Positions 38,833-47,508 of a stretch of 51,723 nucleotides of DNA are shown piece after piece. Source of the stretch: MGOM01 sp035455265 (GTDB lineage: Bacteria > Chloroflexota > Anaerolineae > Anaerolineales > E44-bin32); contig DATIFK010000175.1 of assembly GCA_035455265.1 (NCBI GenBank), positions 1 to 51,723 on the forward strand, given 5' to 3'. Below the pieces are notes generated by a model. It was not told where the DNA came from and made no database searches. It saw only the letters and a list, made by a program, of their open reading frames with translations. Positions within the stretch are counted from its first letter, which is position 1; each line of letters begins with the position of its first letter. The translations under genes and the position numbers were made by a program.

Positions 38833-38860
38833 GTAGGGGCACGCCATGGTGTGCCCCTAC
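38833..38860. repeat. GTAGGGGCAC palindrome
   Basis: GTAGGGGCAC pairs with GTGCCCCTAC (10 bp); the inner CATG allows more pairs. It lies downstream of the primary sigma gene and may end that transcript. Same core as the 26870 palindrome. Confidence 0.7.
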
Positions 38861-38911
38861 GCCAACGCGGGGACCTCGCGGGCGATCTGCCGTCGCCCGC
38901 AGAGTTGGAGC

Positions 38912-40090
38912 CTAGGCCAGATAGTCGCGCAGTTGTCGCGCCCGGCGGGGGTGCCGTAGGCGTCGCAGGGCCTTGCCCTCGATCTGGCGGATGCGCTCGC
39001 GCGTCAGCCCGAACTTCTGGCCGACCTCTTCGAGGGTGTACGAGCGGCCATTGTGCAGGCCAAAGCGCAGACGCAGAATCCGCGCCTCGCGCGGACTGAG
39101 CGTCGACAGGACGTCCTCGATCTTCTCTCGCAGCAGGTTCTGGTAGGCAGACTGGGTCGGTGTGGGGGTGGTCTCGTCCTCGACGAAGGCCCCCAGTTCG
39201 GAGTCCTCCTCCTCGCCCACCGGCGTCTCAAGCGACAGCGGCCGCCACGAGACGCGCATCATCCACTGGACCTTGCGCGCATCCGTCTCCATCTCGTGGG
39301 CGATCTCTTCCGGCGAGGCCTTGCGGCCCATGTCCTGCTCCAGCTCCCGGGCGACCTTGTACAGCCGGCGGATGCGATCGGACATATGTACCGGGACGCG
39401 GATGGTGCGCCCCTGATCGGCGATGGCCCGGGTGATGGTCTGCCGGATCCACCACGTGGCGTAGGTGGAGAAGCGGAAGCCGCGCTTGTAGTCGAATTTC
39501 TCGACGGCCTTCATCAGGCCCAGGTTGCCTTCCTGAATCAGGTCGAGGAACGGCACGCCCCGCCCCATGTACTTCTTGGCGATGCTGACGACCAGCCGGG
39601 TGTTGGCCTTGATCAGATGATCGCGCGCCAGGCGCATGTCCTGGATATGGCCCTGGTGTTCGGCACGCTTCTGGGCGCTGCCGTTGCCGTTCAGCTTGGC
39701 CAGGCGAGTCTCGGCCAGCCGGCCGCGCTCGATGCGCTGGGCCAGGGAGACCTCTTCTTCGGTGGTCAGCAGTGGGACGCGTGCCATCTCCTTGAGGTAT
39801 AGGCCGACGGTGTCGTCGCTGGAGATGGCGCTCAGATCGAACTCTTCCGTCTGCTCTACGGCGGGCACTTCCGGCCGCAAGTGGACCGGCACTTGCGACG
39901 GATCACGGTAGACCTCGATGCCGGCGCCGCGAAAGAAGGTTTCGATCCGTTCGAGGCGTTCGCTGTTTTCCTCGAGATCGGGGAAGACGCCGAGGACGTC
40001 CTCGGTGGTCAGGAAGCCCTGGTAGTCGCCTTTCTCGACGAGCGAGGCGAAGGCCTCGCGTTTCTGCCAGCGGTCCTTGGATACGCTCAT
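38912..40090 (-). CDS. rpoD: Primary RNA polymerase sigma factor (RpoD/SigA)
   Basis: 392 residues. A short N-terminal part (SLVEKGDYQGFLTTEDVLGVFPDLEEN) replaces a full region 1.1. Region 1.2 is DDTVGLYLKEMARVPLLTTEEEVSLAQRIE; region 2 contains LDLIQEGNLGLMKAVEKFDYKRGFRFSTYATWWIRQTITRAIADQGRTIRVPVHM; region 3 follows; region 4 ends REARILRLRFGLHNGRSYTLEEVGQKFGLTRERIRQIEGKALRRLRHP. It should direct the TTGACA/TATAAT promoters seen in the window. It is co-transcribed with the YceD gene 36 bases upstream. Confidence 0.96.
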   Translation of the reverse strand: MSVSKDRWQKREAFASLVEKGDYQGFLTTEDVLGVFPDLEENSERLERIETFFRGAGIEVYRDPSQVPVHLRPEVPAVEQTEEFDLSAISSDDTVGLYLKEMARVPLLTTEEEVSLAQRIERGRLAETRLAKLNGNGSAQKRAEHQGHIQDMRLARDHLIKANTRLVVSIAKKYMGRGVPFLDLIQEGNLGLMKAVEKFDYKRGFRFSTYATWWIRQTITRAIADQGRTIRVPVHMSDRIRRLYKVARELEQDMGRKASPEEIAHEMETDARKVQWMMRVSWRPLSLETPVGEEEDSELGAFVEDETTPTPTQSAYQNLLREKIEDVLSTLSPREARILRLRFGLHNGRSYTLEEVGQKFGLTRERIRQIEGKALRRLRHPRRARQLRDYLA

Positions 40091-40126
40091 TCGGCGCCCT
40101 CCTGCGGGCGACGCCTGCGACGGGTG

Positions 40127-40678
40127 CTAGGACTCGGTTTGGGAGGCGCGCAGCGGTGCCCGGTCCGAATCGGTCGGCGCCTGGGCATGCCCGCAGGTCG
40201 TCTCGTTCAGGTTGGCCCCGCATTCCGGACATAGACCGCGGCAGTCCGGGCGGCACAGCGGTTGAATGGGAAAGTCGAGCAACAGGTATTCCCGCACCAG
40301 CGGGCTGAGATCGAGGAGGCCGGTCTCCGGGACGGAAAGCAAGGGCTCGGTTGCTTTGGACGACGGATACACGAACAGGTCGTCGAGCTCGATCTCCAGC
40401 GGCTGCCCGTAGGCCTCCAGGCAGCGCACGCACTCGGCTCGGGCCATGGCCGTCAGCCGCCCATGCGCATATAGCCCCTGAACCGCCCGCGTCATGCGGA
40501 TCGACCCCCGCAAAGCATCAACGTCCAAGTCGTCGCCGACCCGGACGTTGGGGTGGTCGAAGTCGAACGTTCGGTTGTAGCCAATGCCCTCGTGGAGCAA
40601 GAACCCGACGTTCAACCGCAGAGGATGACTGTTCAGGTTCGCACCCTGGCCCGGCCGTCCCGGGGAAAGCGCTGGCAT
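40127..40678 (-). CDS. YceD/DUF177 family protein
   Basis: 183 residues. The MTRAVQGLYAHGRLTAMARAECVRCLEAYGQPLEIELDDLF block and the C-terminal CRPDCRGLCPECGANLNETTC are the DUF177 pattern, with a likely zinc site. YceD proteins are usually next to rpmF and linked to 23S rRNA metabolism; rpmF is not here. The start is uncertain: ATG at 40678 has a G-rich stretch about 13 bases upstream, while ATG at 40705 is also open. It leads the rpoD transcript. Confidence 0.85.
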   Translation of the reverse strand: MPALSPGRPGQGANLNSHPLRLNVGFLLHEGIGYNRTFDFDHPNVRVGDDLDVDALRGSIRMTRAVQGLYAHGRLTAMARAECVRCLEAYGQPLEIELDDLFVYPSSKATEPLLSVPETGLLDLSPLVREYLLLDFPIQPLCRPDCRGLCPECGANLNETTCGHAQAPTDSDRAPLRASQTES

Positions 40679-40723
40679 TATCCCTGCGCCCCCCTCATCT
40701 ATCATTCCCGGGTTGGCGCAGGG

Positions 40724-40752
40724 ATTATAGCACGCCTAGAATCAAGCGTCAA
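40724..40752 (-). promoter_or_regulatory. Strong promoter of the yceD-rpoD operon
   Basis: On the minus strand TTGACG (40752-40747), 17 bp, TATAAT (40729-40724) with TG one base before it (extended -10). An A/T-rich stretch at about 40757-40780, upstream of the -35, could act as an UP element. It is the nearest to consensus in the window. Confidence 0.88.
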
Positions 40753-40890
40753 GGAGTGCAAATTAATACAATACATAACCGATACCCGATGCTTCCCACG
40801 AGTAGCACAGACAGGGTGAACCCAGCCAAAGGGCCAAGATACAGGAGTGAGGTACTATTCGAGTAGCCAAGGGATTGGACCAGAGGCCGA

Positions 40891-41481
40891 ATGCAGCGCT
40901 TGCTCCTGGCAACGACCAACCCGGGGAAGCTGGAGGAGCTACGGGCACTTCTGGCCCCCTTGCCCGTCCAATTGACCGACCCGGGTGCCATCGGACTCGA
41001 CTTGGAGGTCGAGGAAGACGGGGCCGACTATGCCGCCAATGCGACGGTCAAAGCCAGCGCCTTCTCCCAGGCCAGCGGCTTATGGTCATTGGCCGACGAT
41101 ACGGGCCTCGAGGTCGACGCCCTTGGGGGAGCTCCCGGCCTGCATTCCCGCCGCGTCGCGGGCAGTGATCCTGAGCGCCGTCAGCGTCTGCTGACCTTGC
41201 TCTCCCCCTATCCACATCCGTGGACGGCGGTCTTCCGCTGCGCCGTCGCTCTGGCAAGCCCGGACGGGACGCTCGCCGTCGCCCACGGGGAATGCCCAGG
41301 CGAAATCCTGCCCGCCGCGCGGGGCACCGGCGGCTTCGGTTACGACCCGTTGTTCCTGGTTTCCGGGACGAAGCTGACCATGGCCGAGCTCAGCCTCGAA
41401 GAGAAGAACCGCGTCAGCCACCGGGCGCGGGCCGTCCGAGCCATCCTCCCAGAGATCGTCGCCCGGGTGCAATTCTCCTGA
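40891..41481 (+). CDS. rdgB: Non-canonical purine NTP pyrophosphatase (RdgB/HAM1)
   Basis: 196 residues. LLLATTNPGKLEELRALL (N-terminal substrate loop), FSQASGLWSLADDTGLEVDALGGAPGLHSRRVAG, GTGGFGYDPLFLV and SHRARAV are all signatures of the ITP/XTP pyrophosphatase family. It removes dITP and XTP from nucleotide pools. AGAGG lies four bases before the ATG. It is divergent from the yceD-rpoD operon across an unusually A/T-rich spacer. Confidence 0.95.
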   Translation: MQRLLLATTNPGKLEELRALLAPLPVQLTDPGAIGLDLEVEEDGADYAANATVKASAFSQASGLWSLADDTGLEVDALGGAPGLHSRRVAGSDPERRQRLLTLLSPYPHPWTAVFRCAVALASPDGTLAVAHGECPGEILPAARGTGGFGYDPLFLVSGTKLTMAELSLEEKNRVSHRARAVRAILPEIVARVQFS

Positions 41482-41514
41482 GGTCCAACGCCCAGGCCGC
41501 CGCGGCCCAGCTGG

Positions 41515-43257
41515 TTACTGGCGGGCCGGCGAGCGGCTCTCGGTTTCACCAAACCCCGCGCCCGGCGCTCGCGCCGACGGTTCCGAGCCCGGCAAATGAT
41601 CACCGCGCCAGGAAACCTCGTAGCGCGGCGCAGGCAGCGCGATCCCCTGTTCCCTCAGCCGGCGGTAGGCCTCCCGGCGAACCTGGCCCTCTACCCGCGA
41701 CTGTCGCTCAAAGTGCTCGAGCTCGATGTCGTCGACGTAGAAGAACATCCGGAACAGAAAGCCGCCGCCCTCCATCCCTTTGAAGCTGGTCCCGGATCCC
41801 TTCCACGCCGGAGTGGCTTGCTTGTACTCGCGGCGCAGCCAACTGACCAGCTCGAGAACGGCCTCGTCCAGACGCACTTCCAAACCTCCACCTTGCTCGA
41901 TTCGATCCCCCAGATCGTCGACGCGGCGGAGCAATGCCAGGATGCGCTCGCCCCAGTAGTCCTTCAATCGCTGACCGTCTTCCTCCGGCAGCAGGTCCGG
42001 GTCGCGCGCCCACACCGACACCCACGACCACGTCCGCTGTGCCACCGAATCCGTCGCCAAATCGCCGTGGATGTGTTCGATGAACTCAGCCGCACCGCCG
42101 TCGAAGGCGGCCATGCGCTGGCCTGGCTCGTCCAGCCAGCCGATGCGCGCCACCAGAGGCCGGTAGCGTTCCAGCAGCTCGGCCCGCTCGTCACGGCTGA
42201 CACCGCGCCGTTCGCGAGCGGCGACGACCTCAGCGAACTCACGCAGCTCAGCCAGCGCCGATCGGACGCTCTCATCGACCAGGCGCTCCGCCGCCAGCCG
42301 CTCGCGACCGTGGGCGCGCTTCTCCGGCGTGAGTGTCAGATTGTCGCCGATACGTTCCAGCTTGCTGTCCAGGTCGCCGAGAAGATCGGGGTGGCCGAGC
42401 AGCACGTCGTTTAGCAGGCCGCGCACGCGCTCCGGATCGCTGTCCTGGCCGACCACGATCGGCACCAGCGAGATCAACTCGGGAGTCGGCTGCATCAGAT
42501 TGACCAGCCGCTCGTTGGCCAGCTTGCTGTTGGGCGCGTAGATCACGGCATGAGCGCCGATGTCGTAAAGCTGCGTGACCCGCATACCGATCTTCATTAC
42601 CTGGCAGACCTTGCCGTCCTCCAGCGAGATCAGGTCCCCATAGCGGAACGGGGTGTCCACCAGGAGCGACAGGCCGCTGAAGACGTTGGAGAGAATGTCC
42701 TGCAGGGCGAAGGCCATGATGAACGCGGCTCCACCGATGGCCACCAGCAGCGCATCGAGCTGGACGCCCAGATACTCCAGGATCACCGCCCCGCCGATGG
42801 AAAAGATCACAACCGGCGCGAACTGGTTGACGATGGGGACGAGGACGTCGTCGGCTCGCGTCTCGCTGCGACGAGCCAGGATCTCGGCGTAGTGGAGCAC
42901 GACCTCTCTCATCATCCGCCACAGCCAGTAGGTCGCCACGGCCATCAAGGCCGCCACCAGCCAGCGGCGCAGCCCCAGGGCGAATCCGCTTTCCAGACCC
43001 AGCACGTCGACCGAGTAGACCGCCCCCAGCAGCACGATGGCCAGCACCAGGGGCCGCCGGCTGACGTCGATGATCACATCTTCGACCTCGCTCTCCGAGC
43101 GCCGGGCGATCGCCTTGATCACGACGAAGACGACGAATTGCAGCACGACCGCCAGCAGGAGCCAAAAGAGGAGGGTTGCCAGGGCGGAGGCCCACGGTTG
43201 CGCCAGGAACTCCAGCCCCGGCGGCAGAGGAACGTTCCAGATCCAGATCCGAATCAT
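41515..43257 (-). CDS. MscS-family mechanosensitive channel with long C-terminal domain
   Basis: 580 residues. Four to five membrane helices span about 20-200. The pore/beta region is LLVAIGGAAFIMAFALQDILSNVFSGLSLLVDTPFRYGDLISLEDGKVCQVMKIGMRVTQLYDIGAHAVIYAPNSKLANERLVNLMQP, typical of MscS. A long soluble part (about 300-560) is charged and helical, with RRVDDLGDRIEQGG and a FYVDDIELEHFERQSRVEGQVRREAYRRLREQGIALPAPRYEV end like the MscS C-terminal ferredoxin-like fold. The extra ~150 residues in between are unusual for plain MscS. It should release solutes in osmotic downshock. Confidence 0.92.
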   Translation of the reverse strand: MIRIWIWNVPLPPGLEFLAQPWASALATLLFWLLLAVVLQFVVFVVIKAIARRSESEVEDVIIDVSRRPLVLAIVLLGAVYSVDVLGLESGFALGLRRWLVAALMAVATYWLWRMMREVVLHYAEILARRSETRADDVLVPIVNQFAPVVIFSIGGAVILEYLGVQLDALLVAIGGAAFIMAFALQDILSNVFSGLSLLVDTPFRYGDLISLEDGKVCQVMKIGMRVTQLYDIGAHAVIYAPNSKLANERLVNLMQPTPELISLVPIVVGQDSDPERVRGLLNDVLLGHPDLLGDLDSKLERIGDNLTLTPEKRAHGRERLAAERLVDESVRSALAELREFAEVVAARERRGVSRDERAELLERYRPLVARIGWLDEPGQRMAAFDGGAAEFIEHIHGDLATDSVAQRTWSWVSVWARDPDLLPEEDGQRLKDYWGERILALLRRVDDLGDRIEQGGGLEVRLDEAVLELVSWLRREYKQATPAWKGSGTSFKGMEGGGFLFRMFFYVDDIELEHFERQSRVEGQVRREAYRRLREQGIALPAPRYEVSWRGDHLPGSEPSARAPGAGFGETESRSPARQ

Positions 43258-43315
43258 GCTCCATGCATCCTTTGGCGCCGACTCTCCGACGGCCTCAAGG
43301 CCGGCTCGTCGGCGA

Positions 43316-44059
43316 TCAGGCGACCTTCAGCGAGAGAAACCGGCGAAGAGCGGATTCCACGTCGCCCGGCCGTTCGAGCATGACCATGTGCCCGGAAGCG
43401 TTCACGACGACCATCGTCGCGCCTTCGATCGCTCGGGCTAGTTCTTCGCTGCGGGCCGGCGACACCATGCGGTCCTCGCTGCCGGACACGATCAAGACGG
43501 GCAGACGAAGGCCGGCAAGTCGGGATTGGACATCGAACACGGAGCAAGCCAAGAAGTCGCGATGCAAGACCGTCGGGCCGGCCTCGTGCATGCGCCTTCG
43601 AGCCAGTTCAACCAGCCGAGGGGTTGCCCCCGCAGCGAAAGACCAGCGCAGGATCAGCTCGACCGTGTCGCCGAAGCGGGCCGGGTCCCCCGTCCCTTCC
43701 AGCAGGCTGGGGTTGACGGGCATCCGAGCCGCGGCCCCCAACAATGCCAGTCCGCTGACCCACGCCGGACTGTCCAGGCCGGCCGTCAGGGCGATGGCAC
43801 TCCCCATCGAATGACCGACCAGCCAGGCACGTTCCACACCCAACGCCCGCCGCCAGTCGTCGAGGCGAGCGGCGTAGGCGGCGACGGAGTCTTCACCCTC
43901 ACCGGGGGACTCGCCGTGCCCAGGCAGATCGACGGCCAGGCAGCGGCTCCCCGCCAGGCGCCGCATGGTCGGAGGCCAATGCAGCCGGCTGCCTCCGGCA
44001 CCGTGGAGGAACACAAGCGGCGGTGACTTGATCCCGCCGCCATGCTCCTCATAGGCCAT
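43316..44059 (-). CDS. Alpha/beta-fold hydrolase
   Basis: 247 residues. Oxyanion loop VFLHGAGGSRLHW, nucleophile elbow VGHSMGSA (Ser84), acid Asp196 (SGSEDRMV) and His224 (NASGHMVMLERP). This is a complete catalytic triad and cap domain of the esterase/haloperoxidase-like group; substrate unknown. The ATG at 44059 is preferred because the frame upstream runs into trxB in another frame. It lies 20 bases after the trxB stop and is probably co-transcribed. Confidence 0.9.
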   Translation of the reverse strand: MAYEEHGGGIKSPPLVFLHGAGGSRLHWPPTMRRLAGSRCLAVDLPGHGESPGEGEDSVAAYAARLDDWRRALGVERAWLVGHSMGSAIALTAGLDSPAWVSGLALLGAAARMPVNPSLLEGTGDPARFGDTVELILRWSFAAGATPRLVELARRRMHEAGPTVLHRDFLACSVFDVQSRLAGLRLPVLIVSGSEDRMVSPARSEELARAIEGATMVVVNASGHMVMLERPGDVESALRRFLSLKVA

Positions 44060-44079
44060 CCCGGCCGCCGTCGGCAAGC

Positions 44080-45003
44080 TTAGCTCCGCTCCGCCAGCCA
44101 GCGCTCCACCATCATCCCCGCCGCGGCCCCCTGCCCGACGGAGGTCGCCACCTGCCGGTAGACCGGATCCTGCACTTCGCCGGCGGCAAACACACCGTCG
44201 ACGCTCGTCATCTGATGCTGGCGCGTCACCAGATAGCCGCGCTCGTCCATCTCCAGTTGGCCTTGGAAGAGATCGGTATTGGGGAAATGACCGATGTAGA
44301 TGAAGACCCCATCGGTCGGCCAGCGTTCGGCGGCGTTGGTCTTGAGGTTGCGCACGGCCACCCCTTCGACCTTGCCGTTGCCGAGGATCTCCTCCACCAC
44401 GGTGTCCCACACGAACTGCATCTTGGGGTTGGCGGAGGCCCGCCGCTTGAGTGTCTCACCCGCCCGCAGCGTATCGCGGCGGTGGAGCACGCGCACCCGA
44501 TCGGCGAAGCGCGTCAGGAACAGGCCTTCCTCGAGGGCGCTGTCCCCACCGCCGACGACCACCACGTCCTTGCCGCGGAAGAAGAAGCCGTCACACGTGG
44601 CGCAGAAGGAGACCCCCTTGCCGATCAGCAGGTCCTCGCCCGGCACTCCCAGGCGCTTCGGCGAGGCCCCGGTGCAGACGACGACCGCCTGCGCCTCGTA
44701 GGTCTCGCTGTAGGTCTTGACGGTGAAGGGCGATCCGCGCCGGAAGTCGACCTCGGTCACTTCGTCGACGACGACACGCGCTCCAAAGCGCTCGGCTTGC
44801 TTTTGCATCAGGTCCACCAGCTCCGGGCCGGTGGTGCCCTGCGGGAAGCCCGGGTAGTTCTCGACTTCGTACGTGATCGAAACCTGGCCGCCGAGTTGGT
44901 TGCCCGAAATCACCACCGGCTCGAGGTTGGCACGCGCTGCGTACAAGGCGGCCGTCAGGCCCGCCGGCCCCGATCCGATGATTACCAGTCGCTCGTTCGC
45001 CAT
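44080..45003 (-). CDS. trxB: Thioredoxin reductase
   Basis: 307 residues. FAD motif VIIGSGPAGLTAALYAARA, redox pair CATCDG (Cys134, Cys137), NAD(P) motif VVVVGGGDSALEEGLFLTRFADRV and the C-terminal GVFAAGEVQDPVYRQVATSVGQGAAAGM. Gene order and length are standard. It should reduce thioredoxin, though no thioredoxin gene is in the window. GAGEVQDP is the usual GDVxD with E instead of D. A small zinc-ribbon gene precedes it by 16 bases. Confidence 0.93.
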   Translation of the reverse strand: MANERLVIIGSGPAGLTAALYAARANLEPVVISGNQLGGQVSITYEVENYPGFPQGTTGPELVDLMQKQAERFGARVVVDEVTEVDFRRGSPFTVKTYSETYEAQAVVVCTGASPKRLGVPGEDLLIGKGVSFCATCDGFFFRGKDVVVVGGGDSALEEGLFLTRFADRVRVLHRRDTLRAGETLKRRASANPKMQFVWDTVVEEILGNGKVEGVAVRNLKTNAAERWPTDGVFIYIGHFPNTDLFQGQLEMDERGYLVTRQHQMTSVDGVFAAGEVQDPVYRQVATSVGQGAAAGMMVERWLAERS

Positions 45004-45019
45004 GAGGCGTACCGTTCCG

Positions 45020-45277
45020 TCAGGCCCCTTCCTGCCGGGTGGGCAGGAGCAAGCGGCCGATAAGGGGCGCGACCGATTCCTTCAGCCACCACAAGGGCGC
45101 CCGCGTCCGCACCTTCCCGGCGGCGTCGATCACGGGCCGCCGGCATGGATCGTCTGGGTCGCCCGGTCGGCAGGTCAATCGTTCGCGACCGCAGCGCGGG
45201 CACGGGCCGGGCGCGTCACCCGGCAGCAGGCAGCGGGCACACAGGTACAGAGCGTCCGGCGCATTCCCATTCACCAT
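45020..45277 (-). CDS. Small zinc-ribbon protein
   Basis: 85 residues. LYLCARCLLPGDAPGPCPRCGRERLTC holds two CXXC pairs, so a zinc ribbon is likely; DPDDPCRRPVIDAAGKVRTRAPLWWLKESVAPLIGRLLLP follows with an amphipathic helix. Function unknown. It lies 16 bases upstream of trxB in the same direction, so it is probably in that operon. Another protein, with membrane helices, ends 39 bases further upstream. Confidence 0.7.
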   Translation of the reverse strand: MVNGNAPDALYLCARCLLPGDAPGPCPRCGRERLTCRPGDPDDPCRRPVIDAAGKVRTRAPLWWLKESVAPLIGRLLLPTRQEGA

Positions 45278-45316
45278 GCCATTGTACGTGACGGTGATGA
45301 GGGCTGCAAACGAATC

Positions 45317-45700
45317 CTAGGACCGGTATCCTTGGCGCACCAACGCCAGCCCGGCGCCGAAAACGGCGCCGAGGATCGCGCCGACGGGAGTCCACGATAG
45401 CACCGCGAGGACATCACCGAGCTCGTAGTCCGGTTGGACGTGGGAGTGCAGGCTGATCTTGAGAAGCATCAAAAGGCCCGCCAGCGGTCCCGCCAGGGCG
45501 CCGGCCAGAGCTCCCCGCGACAACATCTCGAAAGCCTGGCCGCGGATGGGCAGCCGGAGGCGAGCGGCGATGAGGCCGGCCCATGGCAAGGAGAAGAGCA
45601 AAGCGCCCAGCCGGCTCTTCTCTTCGACCGTCAACCAGGCAAGGCTCGCTGCCAGAGACAGAAGGACTGCGAGACGCACCAGACGATCGCGGCTGGGCAC
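45317..45700 (-). CDS. Hypothetical four-helix membrane protein
   Basis: 127 residues with four predicted membrane helices (LAVLLSLAASLAWLTV, LGALLFSLPWAGLIAARL, ALAGALAGPLAGLLMLLKI, LSWTPVGAILGAVFGAGLALV) and a short polar loop. GTG start. No family recognised. It is in the same direction as the zinc-ribbon and trxB genes. Confidence 0.7.
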   Translation of the reverse strand: MPSRDRLVRLAVLLSLAASLAWLTVEEKSRLGALLFSLPWAGLIAARLRLPIRGQAFEMLSRGALAGALAGPLAGLLMLLKISLHSHVQPDYELGDVLAVLSWTPVGAILGAVFGAGLALVRQGYRS

Positions 45701-45760
45701 CGGCGTTCGGCCTCAGGCAACCTGGCGGCGCCCGGCCCGCCCTCGATCGGGAGGCATGCG

Positions 45761-47482
45761 CTACTCTTCCGCTGTCCGGAGAGGCACGGTCAGGCGGACG
45801 TGCGTCCCTTCACCCTCGACCGAGTCGATGCGCAGACTGCCTCCGACCAGCTCGGTGCGCTCGCGCATCGTCACCATGCCCAGGCTGCCTCGCTGGTCGT
45901 AGCCGGCATCCACCGCTCCGACGTTGAAGCCGACGCCGTCGTCGTCCACCGTCAGGATGAGGTCCTCCCCCTCGCGCCGCAGCCGCACCCAGATGTGCTC
46001 GGCTTCGGCGTGTTTGCGGGCGTTGTTGACCGCTTCCTCGGCAATGTAGAAGACGACGTTCTGTGTGCCGGGCGGCAGGCCGTCCGCGACCTCGGGCTCG
46101 GCCTCTAGAAGCACATCCGCCCCGCTCAACTCGCCCGTCTTGACGGCCAGCTGCTGGAGCGCCGTCACCAGGCCCTGTGATTCCAGCAACAGCGGACGCA
46201 GGGTGAACAACATGTGGCGCACCTCGCGTGTGGTCATGCGCGCCAGATCCTCGACCCGACGGAGCTCCTCCGCCGCCGCCTTGGGATCCCGCCCCAGGAG
46301 GCGCCGCGTGAAACTGGCCCGCATGGCGATGGTGGCCATCGTCTGCGTGGGTCCGTCATGGAGGTCGCGCGCCAAGCGGCGGCGGGCCTCCTCCTGCAGC
46401 TCGGTGATTCGGTCGCGCTCCCGCCCGAGATCCTGGAAGCGGCGGGCGTTTTGCATGGCGATGACGATCTGGCGCCCCATCGCCTCGAGCAGGTCCAGGC
46501 GTTCCTCGGTGAAGTAGTTCGCCTGCGGGTGCCCGAAGACCAGCATGCCGACGGCCGCTGTTCCGCCGCCCAGGGGCACGGCGACGAGAGCGCGGCAGCC
46601 CGCCAGCGCGGTCACCCGGCGCAACTCGGAGTCGTCGCGCGATGTGCGGCCCAACAAAGGCCGCCCTTGCTCGAAGGCCCTCCCGATCAGGCCGCGGTCG
46701 ACGCTGAAGTCCAGGCGCCAATCGCCGGCCGGGAGGCGGCGGCCGGACACGATGCGCAGGCGTTCCCCGGCCTGCAGCAGCAGCAGTCCGACGAGATCGG
46801 CCGTGGCCGAGGGATCGTCGGCGAGGGATTCGGCTGCCAGTTCCAGAGCCAGATCGAGGACACGCTCGTGGTCGAGGGAGGCGCTCATCTGCGAGGCCAG
46901 ATCGAAGTAGCGGGCGACCTGGTCGCGCGTGTGGCGGTGCACCTCACGCAGGGCCACACCCTGTTCCTGGCCGACGGCGAGCGCCAAGGCGCGCACCCGG
47001 CTGGCCAACCATCCAATGGCCACTCCCGCTGCGCCGCTGGCCAGGGCCAGAGCGATCGCCCCCGGGAGTGTGCCCGGCCCGCGCTGCAACAGGAGCGAGG
47101 CGACGGCCGCACCCCCGCCGCCAGCCGCCACCCACCAGGCGGCGCGCCAGCCCTCCATCAGCGCCGCTCCCATCACCGACACCAGCAGCGTCCACCAAAG
47201 CGGGCTTTCGAGGGACCCCGTGATGACGATGGCCGCCGCGGCGAAGGCGATATCCACGCTGGCCGCCAGGTACACTCCCCGCCGTGTCAGCTGGCCGGAC
47301 ATGCGCGCCAGGCTCATCGCCAGCGCGAACCCTAGCCACGCCAGGTCGAGAAAGACGAGCGGGATCGTCAGCCGTCCGCGCAGCCCGGCCACGAGGGGCA
47401 AGGCGGCCAGCCACAGCCAACGGCTGCTGATCCAAATCCAGTCCAGCGGAGTGAGCGGGGGCCAGTTCCGGGGCGGAGGCAC
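45761..47482 (-). CDS. Sensor histidine kinase (NarL/HisKA_3 type) with GAF domain
   Basis: 573 residues. Six or so N-terminal membrane helices (about 12-180), a GAF domain (about 215-360; GRAFEQGRPLLGRTSRDDSELRRV), the HisKA_3 phosphoacceptor helix RRRLARDLHDGPTQTMATIAMRASFTRRLL (His in DLHDG), and an HATPase (EEAVNNARKHAEAEHIWVRL, LTVDDDGVGF, RGSLGMVTMRERTELVGG). No response regulator is nearby, so its partner is elsewhere. The GTG at 47482 has GAGG five bases upstream. It follows the peptidase by 26 bases. Confidence 0.9.
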   Translation of the reverse strand: MPPPRNWPPLTPLDWIWISSRWLWLAALPLVAGLRGRLTIPLVFLDLAWLGFALAMSLARMSGQLTRRGVYLAASVDIAFAAAAIVITGSLESPLWWTLLVSVMGAALMEGWRAAWWVAAGGGGAAVASLLLQRGPGTLPGAIALALASGAAGVAIGWLASRVRALALAVGQEQGVALREVHRHTRDQVARYFDLASQMSASLDHERVLDLALELAAESLADDPSATADLVGLLLLQAGERLRIVSGRRLPAGDWRLDFSVDRGLIGRAFEQGRPLLGRTSRDDSELRRVTALAGCRALVAVPLGGGTAAVGMLVFGHPQANYFTEERLDLLEAMGRQIVIAMQNARRFQDLGRERDRITELQEEARRRLARDLHDGPTQTMATIAMRASFTRRLLGRDPKAAAEELRRVEDLARMTTREVRHMLFTLRPLLLESQGLVTALQQLAVKTGELSGADVLLEAEPEVADGLPPGTQNVVFYIAEEAVNNARKHAEAEHIWVRLRREGEDLILTVDDDGVGFNVGAVDAGYDQRGSLGMVTMRERTELVGGSLRIDSVEGEGTHVRLTVPLRTAEE

Positions 47483-47508
47483 GCCAACCTCGTCGCGCCG
47501 GGCCCGGG

